NCBI RefSeq assembly: GCF_006539825.1
Contig: NZ_BJNT01000014.1
Span: 56,440 to 120,439 of the forward strand
Source of the DNA: Corynebacterium variabile
GTDB taxonomy: Bacteria > Actinomycetota > Actinomycetes > Mycobacteriales > Mycobacteriaceae
Length of the DNA: 64,000 nt
Direction of reading: 5' to 3'
The first letter of the stretch is position 1. Each line of letters starts with the position of its first letter. A program made the translations under genes and the position numbers. Below, piece after piece: positions 44,522 through 54,477 of this stretch. The notes below the pieces were generated by a model, which saw only the letters and a list, made by a program, of their open reading frames with translations, searched no databases and had not been told where the DNA came from.

Positions 44522-45061
44522 TCACTGTCGCTGAAGTAGTTGGGCTCTCCTGCACCCGTTGTCGATATCTTCTTTTGTTATTTCATCATACTCTATATTT
44601 AACCTTTTTAGAATTTGCGCACGTCGAGATCTGGCCACATCGTCGTTAATCTTCAGAGAATCTACCAATGTAATGATGTCGAGATTACGTGATATCTCTT
44701 TAAGGTGCCAGCTCCATTGGTCATTGACGGCGCTCTCGGCATACTTTTCCCACCTGGATTCGTTAATGGATGTCAATGCGGAGGAAGAGCGTTCAATTGC
44801 CCAAGTTAGGCGATAGTAAGATCGTGTTAGTTCTGATATGGAAATATTTTCCACTTTGGACTCGGGAGCGTATCGGAATGATCCTATTGTGTCCCTTGCG
44901 TCCTCAACCTCTCCTGTGGTGAGGTCAAGCAAGGCTTGACTGACCATGTCATGCGCAGAAGTTGCCGCCATATTAGTGGCAATTTTATTAGCTTTGTATC
45001 CAATTAGAGTGGCGGCGCAGGCTGCAATGCATGTTGCAATAAGGGTAAGTGTGTCAATCAT
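44522..45061 (-). CDS. unknown small membrane-anchored protein (AT-rich), second of a coupled pair
   Basis: 179 residues. One N-terminal transmembrane helix (about 5-22, LTLIATCIAACAATLIGY) and a mostly helical soluble domain with a central HDMVSQALLDLTTGEVEDAR and an acidic, Arg-rich end. No family is recognised. Its ATG overlaps the stop of the preceding gene (ATGA), so translation is coupled. The GC content is far below that of the neighbours, suggesting recent transfer. Its place at the 3' end of the defence operon suggests an accessory or effector role, without proof. Confidence 0.6.
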   Translation of the reverse strand: MIDTLTLIATCIAACAATLIGYKANKIATNMAATSAHDMVSQALLDLTTGEVEDARDTIGSFRYAPESKVENISISELTRSYYRLTWAIERSSSALTSINESRWEKYAESAVNDQWSWHLKEISRNLDIITLVDSLKINDDVARSRRAQILKRLNIEYDEITKEDIDNGCRRAQLLQRQ

Positions 45062-45507
45062 TTATTCCCCTTACTGAGATTGAAATGTTCCTTATTGCTG
45101 ATATTTTTGTCGGCTGTTGGAATGGTCTTCCCGATTAATTCTGTCAATTCATTAATTTTCCTAGTTGCTCTAAAGCTTATGCACCGTTTTGAGCTTTGGA
45201 GTTCCTGAATATATTTCAGTTTTCCGTATATGTCATTTGGTCCGATTGAGGAATATTTCCAATTGTCGTGACCGGAATCATTGCCTGCGATAACCTGTTT
45301 TGGATAACGATATTTAGGGCGGCAGGCAATCGCATTGTTTATGAATGTAAGACCCAGGGATGAGATGACCGATCCGATTACGATAGCTAAAAAGTGTCCG
45401 ACATTGAAATATTCTAAAGGTATTGAAATTGCAATGTACATGCCAGTGCTAACGAAAAAAGCTCCCGCCGCTATGAGTAGAATTGCACATGCTGGTATCT
45501 TTCTCAT
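45058..45507 (-). CDS. unknown two-helix membrane protein (AT-rich), first of a coupled pair
   Basis: 149 residues. Two N-terminal transmembrane helices (about 6-27, ACAILLIAAGAFFVSTGMYI; about 36-58, GHFLAIVIGSVISSLGLTFI) precede a basic cytosolic domain with YGKLKYIQELQSSKRCISFR and a Lys/Asn-rich tail. The layout recalls small 2TM effectors found in defence loci, but no family is recognised. It overlaps the next gene by four bases and starts 56 bases after the UvrD-like gene. The base composition is AT-rich. Confidence 0.6.
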   Translation of the reverse strand: MRKIPACAILLIAAGAFFVSTGMYIAISIPLEYFNVGHFLAIVIGSVISSLGLTFINNAIACRPKYRYPKQVIAGNDSGHDNWKYSSIGPNDIYGKLKYIQELQSSKRCISFRATRKINELTELIGKTIPTADKNISNKEHFNLSKGNK

Positions 45508-45563
45508 TCGTTATCCCCATCCGTATCAATATTTTAAAATCTACATACAGTAGACGTGCAGGG

Positions 45564-48035
45564 CTAGCGATATGTCAATTTTGAAGGAAGTAGCTCCGAA
45601 GGCTCACCCAGCACCGTAACCATCAACGCATCACGTGCCCGCGACGCAGCCACGTAGAGCAGCGCACGCTCACGCTCGATGATGTCTTCCTTCTCTGCCT
45701 CAGCAAGACCACGCATGCGGAACTGCTGAGGCATCGTCGCCGCGTCCACCCCGAGCAGCACCACATGGGTGAACTCCAGACCCTTAGCCGAGTGCATCGT
45801 CATCACGGCAACCTCGTGGTCCGCCGCAGTCGTCGCCTGCCGGGAGTCCGTGACATCGAGCCCCGCAGCGGACAGTGCCGCAGTCAGCTTGCGCACCTGC
45901 GTCCGTGACCGGGTGAGTACGCCGACATGTATCTCGGCATCGCCCTCCAGTCCCGCCTTCCATGCAGAGACCTGGTCGACAATCGCATCCACCTGTACCG
46001 CCTCAGTTTTCACCGGCACTACAAGGGGCGCAGGGCCGTGGCGCAGGGACCGGGTACCCGAGGTTGTATCGGTGGCATCCTCGGCATCCTTCCACTCCGT
46101 GCCGTTGAGGATGTCCAGGGCATAGCGCAGCGTCTCTGCCGTCGTCCGGTAGTTGCGGGTCAGCCGACGGGATGCCCGCCCCTTGGTCGGGATCCCGTAG
46201 TGGCTGAGCACCAGATGCTGGCCGTAGATGCGCTGGTGCGGATCTTCGGCCAAGAAGATGTCGTTGCGCCCGGGTGCCACGGCGGCCCGCAGGAAACGCC
46301 AGTGGGCGGCGTGGAAGTCCTGTGCCTCATCGATGACAACATGGTCGAACAATGTCTGACCGCCATTGTCCGCGATGCGTTTGGTTAGCACCTCTGCAGC
46401 GATGATTGCCAAGGCCGGCCAGGTGAGCCGCCCTTCGCTCATGCACTTGCGGTGGAAGATCTCCACGATCCGCCACACGTCCTTGCGCTCGGACCGGTTC
46501 AGCGAAGTGCCCCGGCCACGTCGTTTTGCCCGAAGATAGAGGCTCTGCTCGGTGATCCCGCCGCCGAGAATGATGATCGAGTACTCCTGCGACAGGAACT
46601 CCGCATTCGCCTTCTCCGGAACAAGGGCGGTCTTCGCAAGCTCGATGGACTCGTTCCACAACCGGGTCTCCGTCCGCCCCTCCAGCCCGGCGAAGTCACT
46701 TGGCAGCGCGTCGATTCCCAGTCCCGCGTTCATTGCTGCGCGGACCTCGGTACCCTGCGCCCGCGTCAGCACCGTGTGGATGACCGAGTCGATACCGGCG
46801 ATCCAGAGCCCCCGCGTACCGATCGTGGTCGCTTCCGGATAGTTCGGATTGAGCAGGTTCATCAGGGACTTCAGCGAGTCCGCGAGCGTTCGGGTGAACG
46901 TCGTGAGCAGGACGCGCGGTGCACCAGTCTCGATGGTGGGGTGCTTGCCCCAGTCCGTGGCCAGGTTGTTCGCGCGGTACACGGCGACGACCGTCTTACC
47001 GGTACCCGCACCACCGAGGACGCGGCCGGCGCCGGAGAACTGTGCATCAACCAGCGGCTGCTGGGACTCGTGGAGGAAGATCCGCCAGTCGTTGAAGCTG
47101 ATCTGGTCGATGATCTCCAACAGTCGACTGTCGCTGGTGCCCTCCGCGACGGTGAGGAAGCGCGACCGGGCAGCGGGGTGCTCCAGGGAGGAGATGAGGG
47201 TGTCGGCGGTATTGGGCGCCGCGGGCGATGCAGGGGGTGTAGCGGACGCAGGAGCCTCAGACGCTGTAGCGGCCTCCGACTCATCCGGCTGCTCCGGTAC
47301 CAGACCGAAGTCCCGGAGAATCTCTTCGAGGCTGTACCCGACGAAGGCGGAGAGCAGAATGTCGCGTTCCTGCTCGAGGACGCCATGCGCGGCGAGCACC
47401 GCATCGACATGGTCCACATTCTCGGCACCGAGTGCCGAGTCGATCGTCGCAGCGGGAATCCCCAGCCGGTCGCGCAGATCCTCGACAGTGATGCCGGAGG
47501 CCGCGAGGGCCTCGGCGGGAGTCTGCACCGGATGCTCCGGCTCTGCTGCCGGCGGTTCGACCTGCTCAGCCGGTTCAGGTTCAATGGGCTCGACAGGCTC
47601 GGGTTCAACCACGACCGGTGCAGCCTCAGCCTCCACCGCAGCCTGCTGCCGCGCCTGCTCCTCAGCCGCCTGAGCCTTCGCCAGCGATTCATCGACCTCG
47701 ACCTGCGGGGCAGCTTTTTCACGGAGGACCGCCACACCGTTCACCGGATTGGTCTCCAGCCGCAGCCGCTCGGCCTTCTTGTAGGCGTCATCGTGATTGA
47801 GGATGTCCACGAGAACGAAGTGCCGGCCGGTTGATCCGGAGAGATCGAAGAGCACCGCCCGGTACTGCTTGTTCACCCGCGCGGTACGGACATTCTTGTC
47901 GCCCGCGCCCTTAGGCTTCTTGAGGTTCAGTCCCGGATCCTCGGGATGCTGCTGCAGCTTCCGGATGAAGCTGACGATCTGGGAATCCAGACCGTCGACC
48001 TTGGAGAAAGTACTTGCAAAGGTCACTGTTGCCAT
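45564..48035 (-). CDS. UvrD/Rep-type superfamily 1 helicase with N-terminal RelE-like domain
   Basis: 823 residues. Residues 1-100 look like a RelE/ParE-superfamily toxin fold (FIRKLQQHPEDPGLNLKKPK, VRTARVNKQYRAVLF, LVDILNHDDAYKKAE). An acidic, Pro/Glu-rich linker (about 110-290) includes a short helical repeat (LRDRLGIPAATIDSAL). The helicase follows: Walker A GGAGTGKT near 343, DEAQD near 570, LTRNYRTT, MHSAKGLEFTHVVLLG and LYVAASRAR. The start lies 4 bases after the stop of the large DUF1998 helicase gene, so they share an operon. It may act on DNA in defence; whether the RelE-like part is toxic, regulatory or structural is unknown. Confidence 0.85.
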   Translation of the reverse strand: MATVTFASTFSKVDGLDSQIVSFIRKLQQHPEDPGLNLKKPKGAGDKNVRTARVNKQYRAVLFDLSGSTGRHFVLVDILNHDDAYKKAERLRLETNPVNGVAVLREKAAPQVEVDESLAKAQAAEEQARQQAAVEAEAAPVVVEPEPVEPIEPEPAEQVEPPAAEPEHPVQTPAEALAASGITVEDLRDRLGIPAATIDSALGAENVDHVDAVLAAHGVLEQERDILLSAFVGYSLEEILRDFGLVPEQPDESEAATASEAPASATPPASPAAPNTADTLISSLEHPAARSRFLTVAEGTSDSRLLEIIDQISFNDWRIFLHESQQPLVDAQFSGAGRVLGGAGTGKTVVAVYRANNLATDWGKHPTIETGAPRVLLTTFTRTLADSLKSLMNLLNPNYPEATTIGTRGLWIAGIDSVIHTVLTRAQGTEVRAAMNAGLGIDALPSDFAGLEGRTETRLWNESIELAKTALVPEKANAEFLSQEYSIIILGGGITEQSLYLRAKRRGRGTSLNRSERKDVWRIVEIFHRKCMSEGRLTWPALAIIAAEVLTKRIADNGGQTLFDHVVIDEAQDFHAAHWRFLRAAVAPGRNDIFLAEDPHQRIYGQHLVLSHYGIPTKGRASRRLTRNYRTTAETLRYALDILNGTEWKDAEDATDTTSGTRSLRHGPAPLVVPVKTEAVQVDAIVDQVSAWKAGLEGDAEIHVGVLTRSRTQVRKLTAALSAAGLDVTDSRQATTAADHEVAVMTMHSAKGLEFTHVVLLGVDAATMPQQFRMRGLAEAEKEDIIERERALLYVAASRARDALMVTVLGEPSELLPSKLTYR

Positions 48036-48038
48036 GGA

Positions 48039-51000
48039 CTAGACCTGCTTTCCGGCGTCAGAGGACATGAAAGAATCGAACTCGGTGGGGAATTCCTCGC
48101 CGCACACCTGGTCGGTGTCGAGGAAGGCCCACCCTGCGGGGGCCTCATCGGCATCACCGGGGAAGACCACGGCGATCTTCGCCGCAGGCCAGGCGACGAT
48201 GGTGGAGACCTGGGCGATCTCCTCACCGAAGCTTCCGGGGGAGAGGACGCCACGCTCCCGGAGCACAGCGATGGCGTCCAGCGCTTCGTCGTCCTCGGCG
48301 AACTCATTGACGGCCTGCTGCCACAAATCGGCCGCGGGCTCTGCAACAGTCTCCGTATTTTCGGCGGCGAGTGTCGCAGATACAGCCTCGACAACGGACT
48401 CGACATCGGCAGGCTCATCCGTCGTCGGTGCTGGCACCGATGACGTCGGAGGCACCGTCGCCGCCACGGCCGGAGCCGCCGTAGGAGCTGTCTCAGATTC
48501 CGCGGCAGAGATCGAGTGTCCGGCCCCGTTGAAGTAGAGCAGGTTGGCCAGCGACCAGAACATCTCCCAGCCCTCGCCGTAGTTCTCCGCATCCACCGCA
48601 GACTGCGCTGTGAGTTCGAGAGTGGCGGCGGGTCCGGTGGGACGCTGCTCCATCGACACGGTCACCGCGTTGAAGTAGGTGTTCACCGGTCCACCGGCAA
48701 CGAAGTCCACGGCGTGGATCGTCGCAGCCGCAGACAACAGGTTCCACTTGTCGCCGTCGGGATGGGTGAGGAAGCTGAACAGCTGGGTCAGTGGGTCTTC
48801 AGTGAGCACCGCCAGATCGGACGAAGACAGGTTCAAATTGGTGGCGAGCATCGCGTTGTACCTCGGGTGGAACCACGCGGGATTCTCCCGGGCCCGGGTC
48901 TTCTCCGCGCGGGCACGGAACTCCTCGATGTCCTTCCACGTCAGCGTCCACGGCACCTTGCCCTCGGCGGACAGCCAGTTGCGCTTGGCCACATCGCCGG
49001 CGACGCGGTTGTGTGCCGTTGAACGGTGGAAGGCGGCACCGTCGAGGTACAGGGCGACCGGCAGGACCGAGGTGTCCTCGGCCTCGAAGTAGAAGTCAGG
49101 TTTCGTCCTCACGAAGTCGACCTGCTCCCGCATCCGCCACTGGTGGGTGGAATCGGGCAGCCGGAAGGTCCACTCGGCATAGCCGCCATGCTGCTTCTTC
49201 TTCAGCGTGGCACCACGGGACTCGAGCCCGGACTGGAACTCGCTGAGGAACAGGGATTCCAGCTGGGTGCGGCTTTCGATGACCGGGACGTCCTCGGTGA
49301 CGGACGATCCCGCCCACCGGGCAGTACCAGGATCCATGCCCTCGGCCGGGTGCACATCGTCGAGCAGGATCTTCGCCAGCGCACTCTCCGCCGCCGCACG
49401 GGACAGTGACTCAGCCGCCCCGGGAGGTGCAAAGGGCAGCAGGCAGTCCGGGCACGCGGCGCGGTGCTCACCGGAACAGTGGCAGCTGCTGACCCGCCGG
49501 TACGCGGCGTGCAGCAGGGCTTCCACATCACGGACGCTGGTGAACTCGGACAGGTAGCCGGTGCCACCAGGCACCGTGTCATGCAGCAGCAGCCCGTCGT
49601 AGGAGTCGTCTCCGGAACCCATGCGCACCCCGGCGACATTGAGGTGATCAGGGTTGCCGCCGAGGCTCTCCTTGAAGCCGAGACGGATCGCCGCGATCAC
49701 CGAGGTCACCGTCGCAGAGTCCGCCACGGTCAGCAGCTGCGGCAGTCGCAGCAGTACGCCTTCGGTCTTCAGCGTCCGACCCAGGGCGATGGTGAGCGGC
49801 TGGGGGTCGCGTTCGGTGCGCAGCGGGCACCACGGGCGGTGGTCCCGCCATGAGTTCGCCGCCTCGCCGTCGTACTTGACCGTCGCGGTGTGCCCGCACC
49901 GCGAGCACACGGTGAACAGCGGTGCGTCGACCTCCTGGGACGCCATGGATTTCTTCGGGCCGGCATTCCGCCCGAGGTTCATCCAGCGCAGTTCGACCTG
50001 GGGGAAGTGCTCGATGCCGAAGCCGGTGCCGGAGAGGTACCACCGCTTCCCCTCGGTTCCCTTGGGCACCCGCATCGACATGTTCTGGTGGAAGCGGGTC
50101 TGGGTCCGGTCCTCGCGGGCATCGGTGATCGCCGCGCGGGTCTGTTCCACCTCCGCGAAGACGCGACGCAGCGGCAGAACATCGATGACCTGTCCGACAT
50201 CGTTCCAGGCCGGGGAACCGCAGGACGGGCAGGACGCCGACGTCCTGGAATCATCCGCGGCGAGTACCTCGGAGTGCGAGCATGCCGGGCAGACCCGCCA
50301 CCGCTGCAGGTAGGCATTGTCGGGGCCGAGATCCACTGCATCGATGGTGGCGGCCACACCCTGGGCGTAGAACGTCGCACCCGGGGCCAGCTCGGTCAGT
50401 GCTGCCGAGGCCCCGCGTGAGTAGTCGTAGGTCTCCGTATCGAACTGAAGATCCTTGTCCAGGAAGGAGACGGCCAGGTGCAGATCGACGGTGTCGTCGA
50501 GCAGGGTGAAGTTCGGCAGGATGCCGTACCGCTCCAGGGCATTGATCCAGTACTCGGTGGTGAGCTCGTGGCGTCGGCGCTGGACCGCCCGTAGCGCGGC
50601 ACGGGTGGAGCGGTACTGGGCCTTGACGTCGTCATCGGCGGCGGGGGAGTCGTTACGCTGCTTCTGCTCCGCTTCGCGCACCGTCAGGGTGTTCTCCTGG
50701 GTGGAGAGCTCGCGGGTCTCGGAGATCCAGGTTTCCCGGGCGACGGTCAGCTCGCCGGTGAAGCTGTCCCGACCGGTCCCGGTTGCCCATGCCCGCAGGT
50801 CGGTGAGTACCCGGGGTGGGACATGTGCTGTCAGAGTCGCGGTGAAGTCGGCGAGTGCCTCGCCGAGGCCGTTCTCCGCCAGGTCGAGCAGAACGTCGAC
50901 CACGGTGGGGCTCCCCGTGGTGCGCACCGCGAAGACGTCACCGACCAGATGCGGCGGCTCCATAAACCGGGCCAGCTGCGTCCGGTCGAGCAGGTAGGCG

Positions 51001-54000
51001 GTGAACTCCCGGTGCAGGATCTCCTCGGCGGACAGGAACGCCGCCGGGGCCTCCACCGAGCCAGCGATCATCGATAGTGGCCGCTCCAGCGTCGGCAGGG
51101 CCCGGCCACGACCGCGCACCAGGGCAACGATCAGGGAGTTGCCGGTGAGGCGTCCAGCACGACCGACGCGCTGCACGTAGCTGGAGACCGCGTTCGGCAG
51201 GGAAGCCAGCATTACCGTGGACAGGTCGCCGATGTCGATACCCATCTCCAGGGTCGGGGTGGCGACCAGCACATTCGGTGCGTCCGGGGCGGTGACCTCG
51301 GAGGCCTTGAACTGTTCCTCGACCTTCCGGCGGTCCGCCTTCTTCAGCAGACTGGTGTGCTCCCGGGAGATGATCGTCCGCGGGGCCGAGGAGGTGTAGA
51401 GCCTCCGGTAGTAGTTATCCTCGATCGGCTGTTCCTCGTAGAACCCGATGCAGCCCAGCGTGCGGCAGGGCTGGCCGGTCATCGCGGCCCGTGCGGGCGC
51501 GGCGACGGCCAACCGGGTATGGCAGGCCGGACATTCCAGCAGGGCAGGGTTGTCGTCGGACGCCACGAGCACCGAGTCATCGCGCAGGGCGTAGACCGTG
51601 CCACCGGCATCGTCAGTGAAGGTGCGGAGGATGTCGCGTCGGGCGAGTTCCCTGGCGAGTTCGGTGACGGCGGTGGCGCCTTCCATGGTGGAGTCCAGGC
51701 CGAGGGCGCGTGTGGTCCACCGGGCCCAGAAGCCGCGCGGAGAGCCCAGCGGCATCGCCTGGGAGCGGTCGGCGGCGCGACCGGTGGCACTCTTGCCAGC
51801 CCGGGGGAAGGACGGCGCTCCACCACGGGGGAAGACGGGCATGCCCTTCTGTGGCATCGGACGTCGGGCGAGCATGTAAGGGTTACAACCGTGGTTCAGG
51901 TAGCTGTTGAACAGTGGGTGGTCGATACCGCCGGAGGCGCGGATCAGTTCCACCACACCACGTGCCCAGCCGAGCAGATTTTTCTCAAACCTCAGCAGGT
52001 TCATGGTCTCCATCGCAGCGGTGGCTGCGGCGAGGAGGGTGGAATCCGGCACATCGACCTGGGTGGTCAATGCTCCGGTGGAGGTCAGTGAGCGGGGAAG
52101 ATCGGCACGCTGGCCGAACTCCAGCAGCAGGTCGATACCGAGCCGGTCGCGCACCGCATGTTCGGCTTGACGGCGCGCTGCCTTGGTGGCCTTCGGCGCC
52201 CAGAAAGCATTAAATGCGGGCCAGGTGGTCATGTGCGGAGGGATGAGCTCGTAGCGGGCGCGGAGATTGTCGCCGGCATCGTCGATGAGGCGGTCGAGCA
52301 TCTTCTTCAGGGTCACCGGTTCATCGGCGACGGCGTCACGGATCCGGGTGCGCAGTGCGAAGGCCCGGGCACGGGACTGGATGAAGCCGGCGCGGTGGGC
52401 GGCGTCCTGGACGGAGTCGGTGAAGACAAGGGTCTTCTTGTCCGCGTCGTCCAGGTTGGGCTCGCCGAAGAGATTGGACAGTGCCACGGAGAGCAACGTG
52501 GCGACCGAGGATCCGAGGTAGCGGATGGAGTCCTGCGTACCGCAGGAGGGGCAGGTCTCCTGCTTGGCACGGTCTTCCCGGTTGTCGCCGGCGTAGCTGA
52601 GCACGGGGATGATGTCTCCGGTCTCCAGGGCCTCCTCGTCGGGGCGCTGCAGCAGCAGCTGTGCCTGGGCGATGTCGAGCCAGTAGACGGCGGAGTCTTC
52701 CCCCGCATCGCGGACCACGGCATCGTCGGTCGCGTCGAGCAGCGGCAGCTGCAGTTCGGGATTCTTGATGGAGCCGACGCGGATCTTCGCCGGGGAGGTC
52801 TCGTAGCCGACATCCCCGGGTAGCCGGGAGATCATCCAGCCGGAGCGGCCGCAGACGCGGCAGTAGCAGGCGGGTAGCCAGCTGGCTTGGTCGGAGTCTT
52901 CCTGGGGGCCGTCATCGGCCCAACGGAACATGTGCTCCAGTGCGTCGGTGCTGACTGAACGGTCGACGCGAGAGACTTCCCGCACCCACAGGTGGGTATC
53001 CACCCCGGGCAGTGTCTTTCCGGTCCAGGCGTGCTCGCGGACGTAGTCGGCGCGCAGCCAGGCGATCTCGGAGAGCAGGTGGGTGAGGAAGGTGGCGGCG
53101 CCGTCGTTGGGCAGGCGACGCACTGCCGGGGGAAGGATCTCGGTGAGCGGGGGAATAGCCTTCGGCTCGTCGGTCTCAGGATCGACCACGGTACCGGTTT
53201 CCGGGACGGTCAGCGGCACGGGGGAGGACGCAGCGGCCAGCAGTGCCCTGGTCAGCGGGTGTCGGGTATAAGCCGCGACGGCGGCATCCCGGGTATCTGC
53301 GCAGTGCCAGACGCTCTGACAGAACGCGCTGTGCACTGCAGACTGGTACTCGGTACCGGTGGCGAGAGCTTCGGCGATGGATGCATTGATCGCCTCCACC
53401 TGTTTGTGGTCGGGCATCTCTTGGGCGGAGACGACCGTGGGGTCAGCAGCGCCGACGAGAGTGTCGACGGCGGAGACCCACTGATCGTAGGTCAGGCTGG
53501 TTTCGGTGATGATCGCGGACTCGTCGAGCATCTCGCCGAAGATGGTGTGGGCGAACTTGAGCATGGAGCCGAGATTGTCTCTGCCACCGAGGGTTGCGGA
53601 GGTGGCGACCGGGGTGACGCGGCCCAGGGGGCGGGCGGCTTCCTCGGAGGTGAGGTACCAGTCCGGCTGGTGGGATTTCAGTGCCAGCCCGAGGCGGCGG
53701 AGCAGCAGCGCGACGTCGGTGCCTTGAGCGCCGTCGTAGGTGTGGAACTCATCGAGGACGAGGTACTGCAGGGTGGAGGCGGAATCGACCCAGATCCGCT
53801 TGTCGTCTTCACGCAGCAGCAGCTGGTCGAGCATCTTGTAGTTGGTGAGCAGGATGTCGGGGACATCGCTGCGCAGATGGTCCCGACTGCTGATCAGTCC
53901 GCGGGCGGAGACCCTGGTCCGCCCGCCTTGGCCGGACTGCTCGCCAGTGTAGATACCGGCAGTGACTCCGGTGAGTTCACCGGTCGTGCTGATGATCTCG

Positions 54001-54461
54001 GTGAGGCGGCGTTCCTGGTCGGTGGCCAGGGCATTCATCGGGTAGAGGATGAGTGCTTTCATCCCGCGGCCGGGGTTGCGCCGGCAGTGTTCGAGGATGG
54101 GGTAGAGGAAGGACTCGGTCTTACCGGAGCCGGTACCGGTGATGACGAGGGTGGGGTCGGGTCGGCGTTCCTCGCCGGTGGGGGTCAGGGACGCGAGGCG
54201 CCGAAAGGCCTCGGCCTGGTGACGGTAGGGGATGAAGCTTTCGGACTGCCATCCGAAGAACTTCTCGCCCGAATCGTCTGGGGCATAGGGGAGCCGGGTA
54301 CGGACGTATGGTCCGTGGAACATGCCGGTGGCGGTGTCCGTGAGGAACTCGGCGAGACGGTCGCCGGTGGCGGAATCAGCCAGGGAGAAGCTGGTGGTGA
54401 GGTATTCGGTGACGCCGGAGTTGATCTGGTCGGCGGTGTGGACGGGCAGCAGTGAACTCAC
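48039..54461 (-). CDS. 2140-residue DEAD-type helicase with DUF1998 and C-terminal nuclease-like region (DrmA/DrmB- or DruE-like)
   Basis: The DEAD/DEAH helicase core has Walker A TGTGSGKT (near 109-115), DEFH (237-240) and motif VI YVQRVGRAGR (near 1095). Zinc-ribbon-like Cys pairs follow (CPACHTRL, CPACSHSEV with CPSCGSP, CSRCGHTATV). The DUF1998 part has LHDTVPGGTGYLSEF (near 1625) and a CHC...CPDC cluster. Near 1785-1850 comes a DUF559/Vsr-like stretch (KPDFYFEAED, ALYLDGAAFH). The tail is low-complexity and Ala/Glu-rich. In DISARM helicase and DUF1998 are split between DrmA and DrmB; DruE of Druantia is similarly large. GTG 54461 has AAGGAGA upstream and follows the methylase gene by 16 bases. 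Confidence 0.88.
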   Translation of the reverse strand: MSSLLPVHTADQINSGVTEYLTTSFSLADSATGDRLAEFLTDTATGMFHGPYVRTRLPYAPDDSGEKFFGWQSESFIPYRHQAEAFRRLASLTPTGEERRPDPTLVITGTGSGKTESFLYPILEHCRRNPGRGMKALILYPMNALATDQERRLTEIISTTGELTGVTAGIYTGEQSGQGGRTRVSARGLISSRDHLRSDVPDILLTNYKMLDQLLLREDDKRIWVDSASTLQYLVLDEFHTYDGAQGTDVALLLRRLGLALKSHQPDWYLTSEEAARPLGRVTPVATSATLGGRDNLGSMLKFAHTIFGEMLDESAIITETSLTYDQWVSAVDTLVGAADPTVVSAQEMPDHKQVEAINASIAEALATGTEYQSAVHSAFCQSVWHCADTRDAAVAAYTRHPLTRALLAAASSPVPLTVPETGTVVDPETDEPKAIPPLTEILPPAVRRLPNDGAATFLTHLLSEIAWLRADYVREHAWTGKTLPGVDTHLWVREVSRVDRSVSTDALEHMFRWADDGPQEDSDQASWLPACYCRVCGRSGWMISRLPGDVGYETSPAKIRVGSIKNPELQLPLLDATDDAVVRDAGEDSAVYWLDIAQAQLLLQRPDEEALETGDIIPVLSYAGDNREDRAKQETCPSCGTQDSIRYLGSSVATLLSVALSNLFGEPNLDDADKKTLVFTDSVQDAAHRAGFIQSRARAFALRTRIRDAVADEPVTLKKMLDRLIDDAGDNLRARYELIPPHMTTWPAFNAFWAPKATKAARRQAEHAVRDRLGIDLLLEFGQRADLPRSLTSTGALTTQVDVPDSTLLAAATAAMETMNLLRFEKNLLGWARGVVELIRASGGIDHPLFNSYLNHGCNPYMLARRPMPQKGMPVFPRGGAPSFPRAGKSATGRAADRSQAMPLGSPRGFWARWTTRALGLDSTMEGATAVTELARELARRDILRTFTDDAGGTVYALRDDSVLVASDDNPALLECPACHTRLAVAAPARAAMTGQPCRTLGCIGFYEEQPIEDNYYRRLYTSSAPRTIISREHTSLLKKADRRKVEEQFKASEVTAPDAPNVLVATPTLEMGIDIGDLSTVMLASLPNAVSSYVQRVGRAGRLTGNSLIVALVRGRGRALPTLERPLSMIAGSVEAPAAFLSAEEILHREFTAYLLDRTQLARFMEPPHLVGDVFAVRTTGSPTVVDVLLDLAENGLGEALADFTATLTAHVPPRVLTDLRAWATGTGRDSFTGELTVARETWISETRELSTQENTLTVREAEQKQRNDSPAADDDVKAQYRSTRAALRAVQRRRHELTTEYWINALERYGILPNFTLLDDTVDLHLAVSFLDKDLQFDTETYDYSRGASAALTELAPGATFYAQGVAATIDAVDLGPDNAYLQRWRVCPACSHSEVLAADDSRTSASCPSCGSPAWNDVGQVIDVLPLRRVFAEVEQTRAAITDAREDRTQTRFHQNMSMRVPKGTEGKRWYLSGTGFGIEHFPQVELRWMNLGRNAGPKKSMASQEVDAPLFTVCSRCGHTATVKYDGEAANSWRDHRPWCPLRTERDPQPLTIALGRTLKTEGVLLRLPQLLTVADSATVTSVIAAIRLGFKESLGGNPDHLNVAGVRMGSGDDSYDGLLLHDTVPGGTGYLSEFTSVRDVEALLHAAYRRVSSCHCSGEHRAACPDCLLPFAPPGAAESLSRAAAESALAKILLDDVHPAEGMDPGTARWAGSSVTEDVPVIESRTQLESLFLSEFQSGLESRGATLKKKQHGGYAEWTFRLPDSTHQWRMREQVDFVRTKPDFYFEAEDTSVLPVALYLDGAAFHRSTAHNRVAGDVAKRNWLSAEGKVPWTLTWKDIEEFRARAEKTRARENPAWFHPRYNAMLATNLNLSSSDLAVLTEDPLTQLFSFLTHPDGDKWNLLSAAATIHAVDFVAGGPVNTYFNAVTVSMEQRPTGPAATLELTAQSAVDAENYGEGWEMFWSLANLLYFNGAGHSISAAESETAPTAAPAVAATVPPTSSVPAPTTDEPADVESVVEAVSATLAAENTETVAEPAADLWQQAVNEFAEDDEALDAIAVLRERGVLSPGSFGEEIAQVSTIVAWPAAKIAVVFPGDADEAPAGWAFLDTDQVCGEEFPTEFDSFMSSDAGKQV

Positions 54462-54477
54462 GGTCGTCGGTCTCCTT

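Noticed and set aside
46452..47834. Plus-strand open frame opposite the UvrD-like gene
   Set aside because: Arg/Gly-rich shadow; the opposite strand carries complete helicase motifs.
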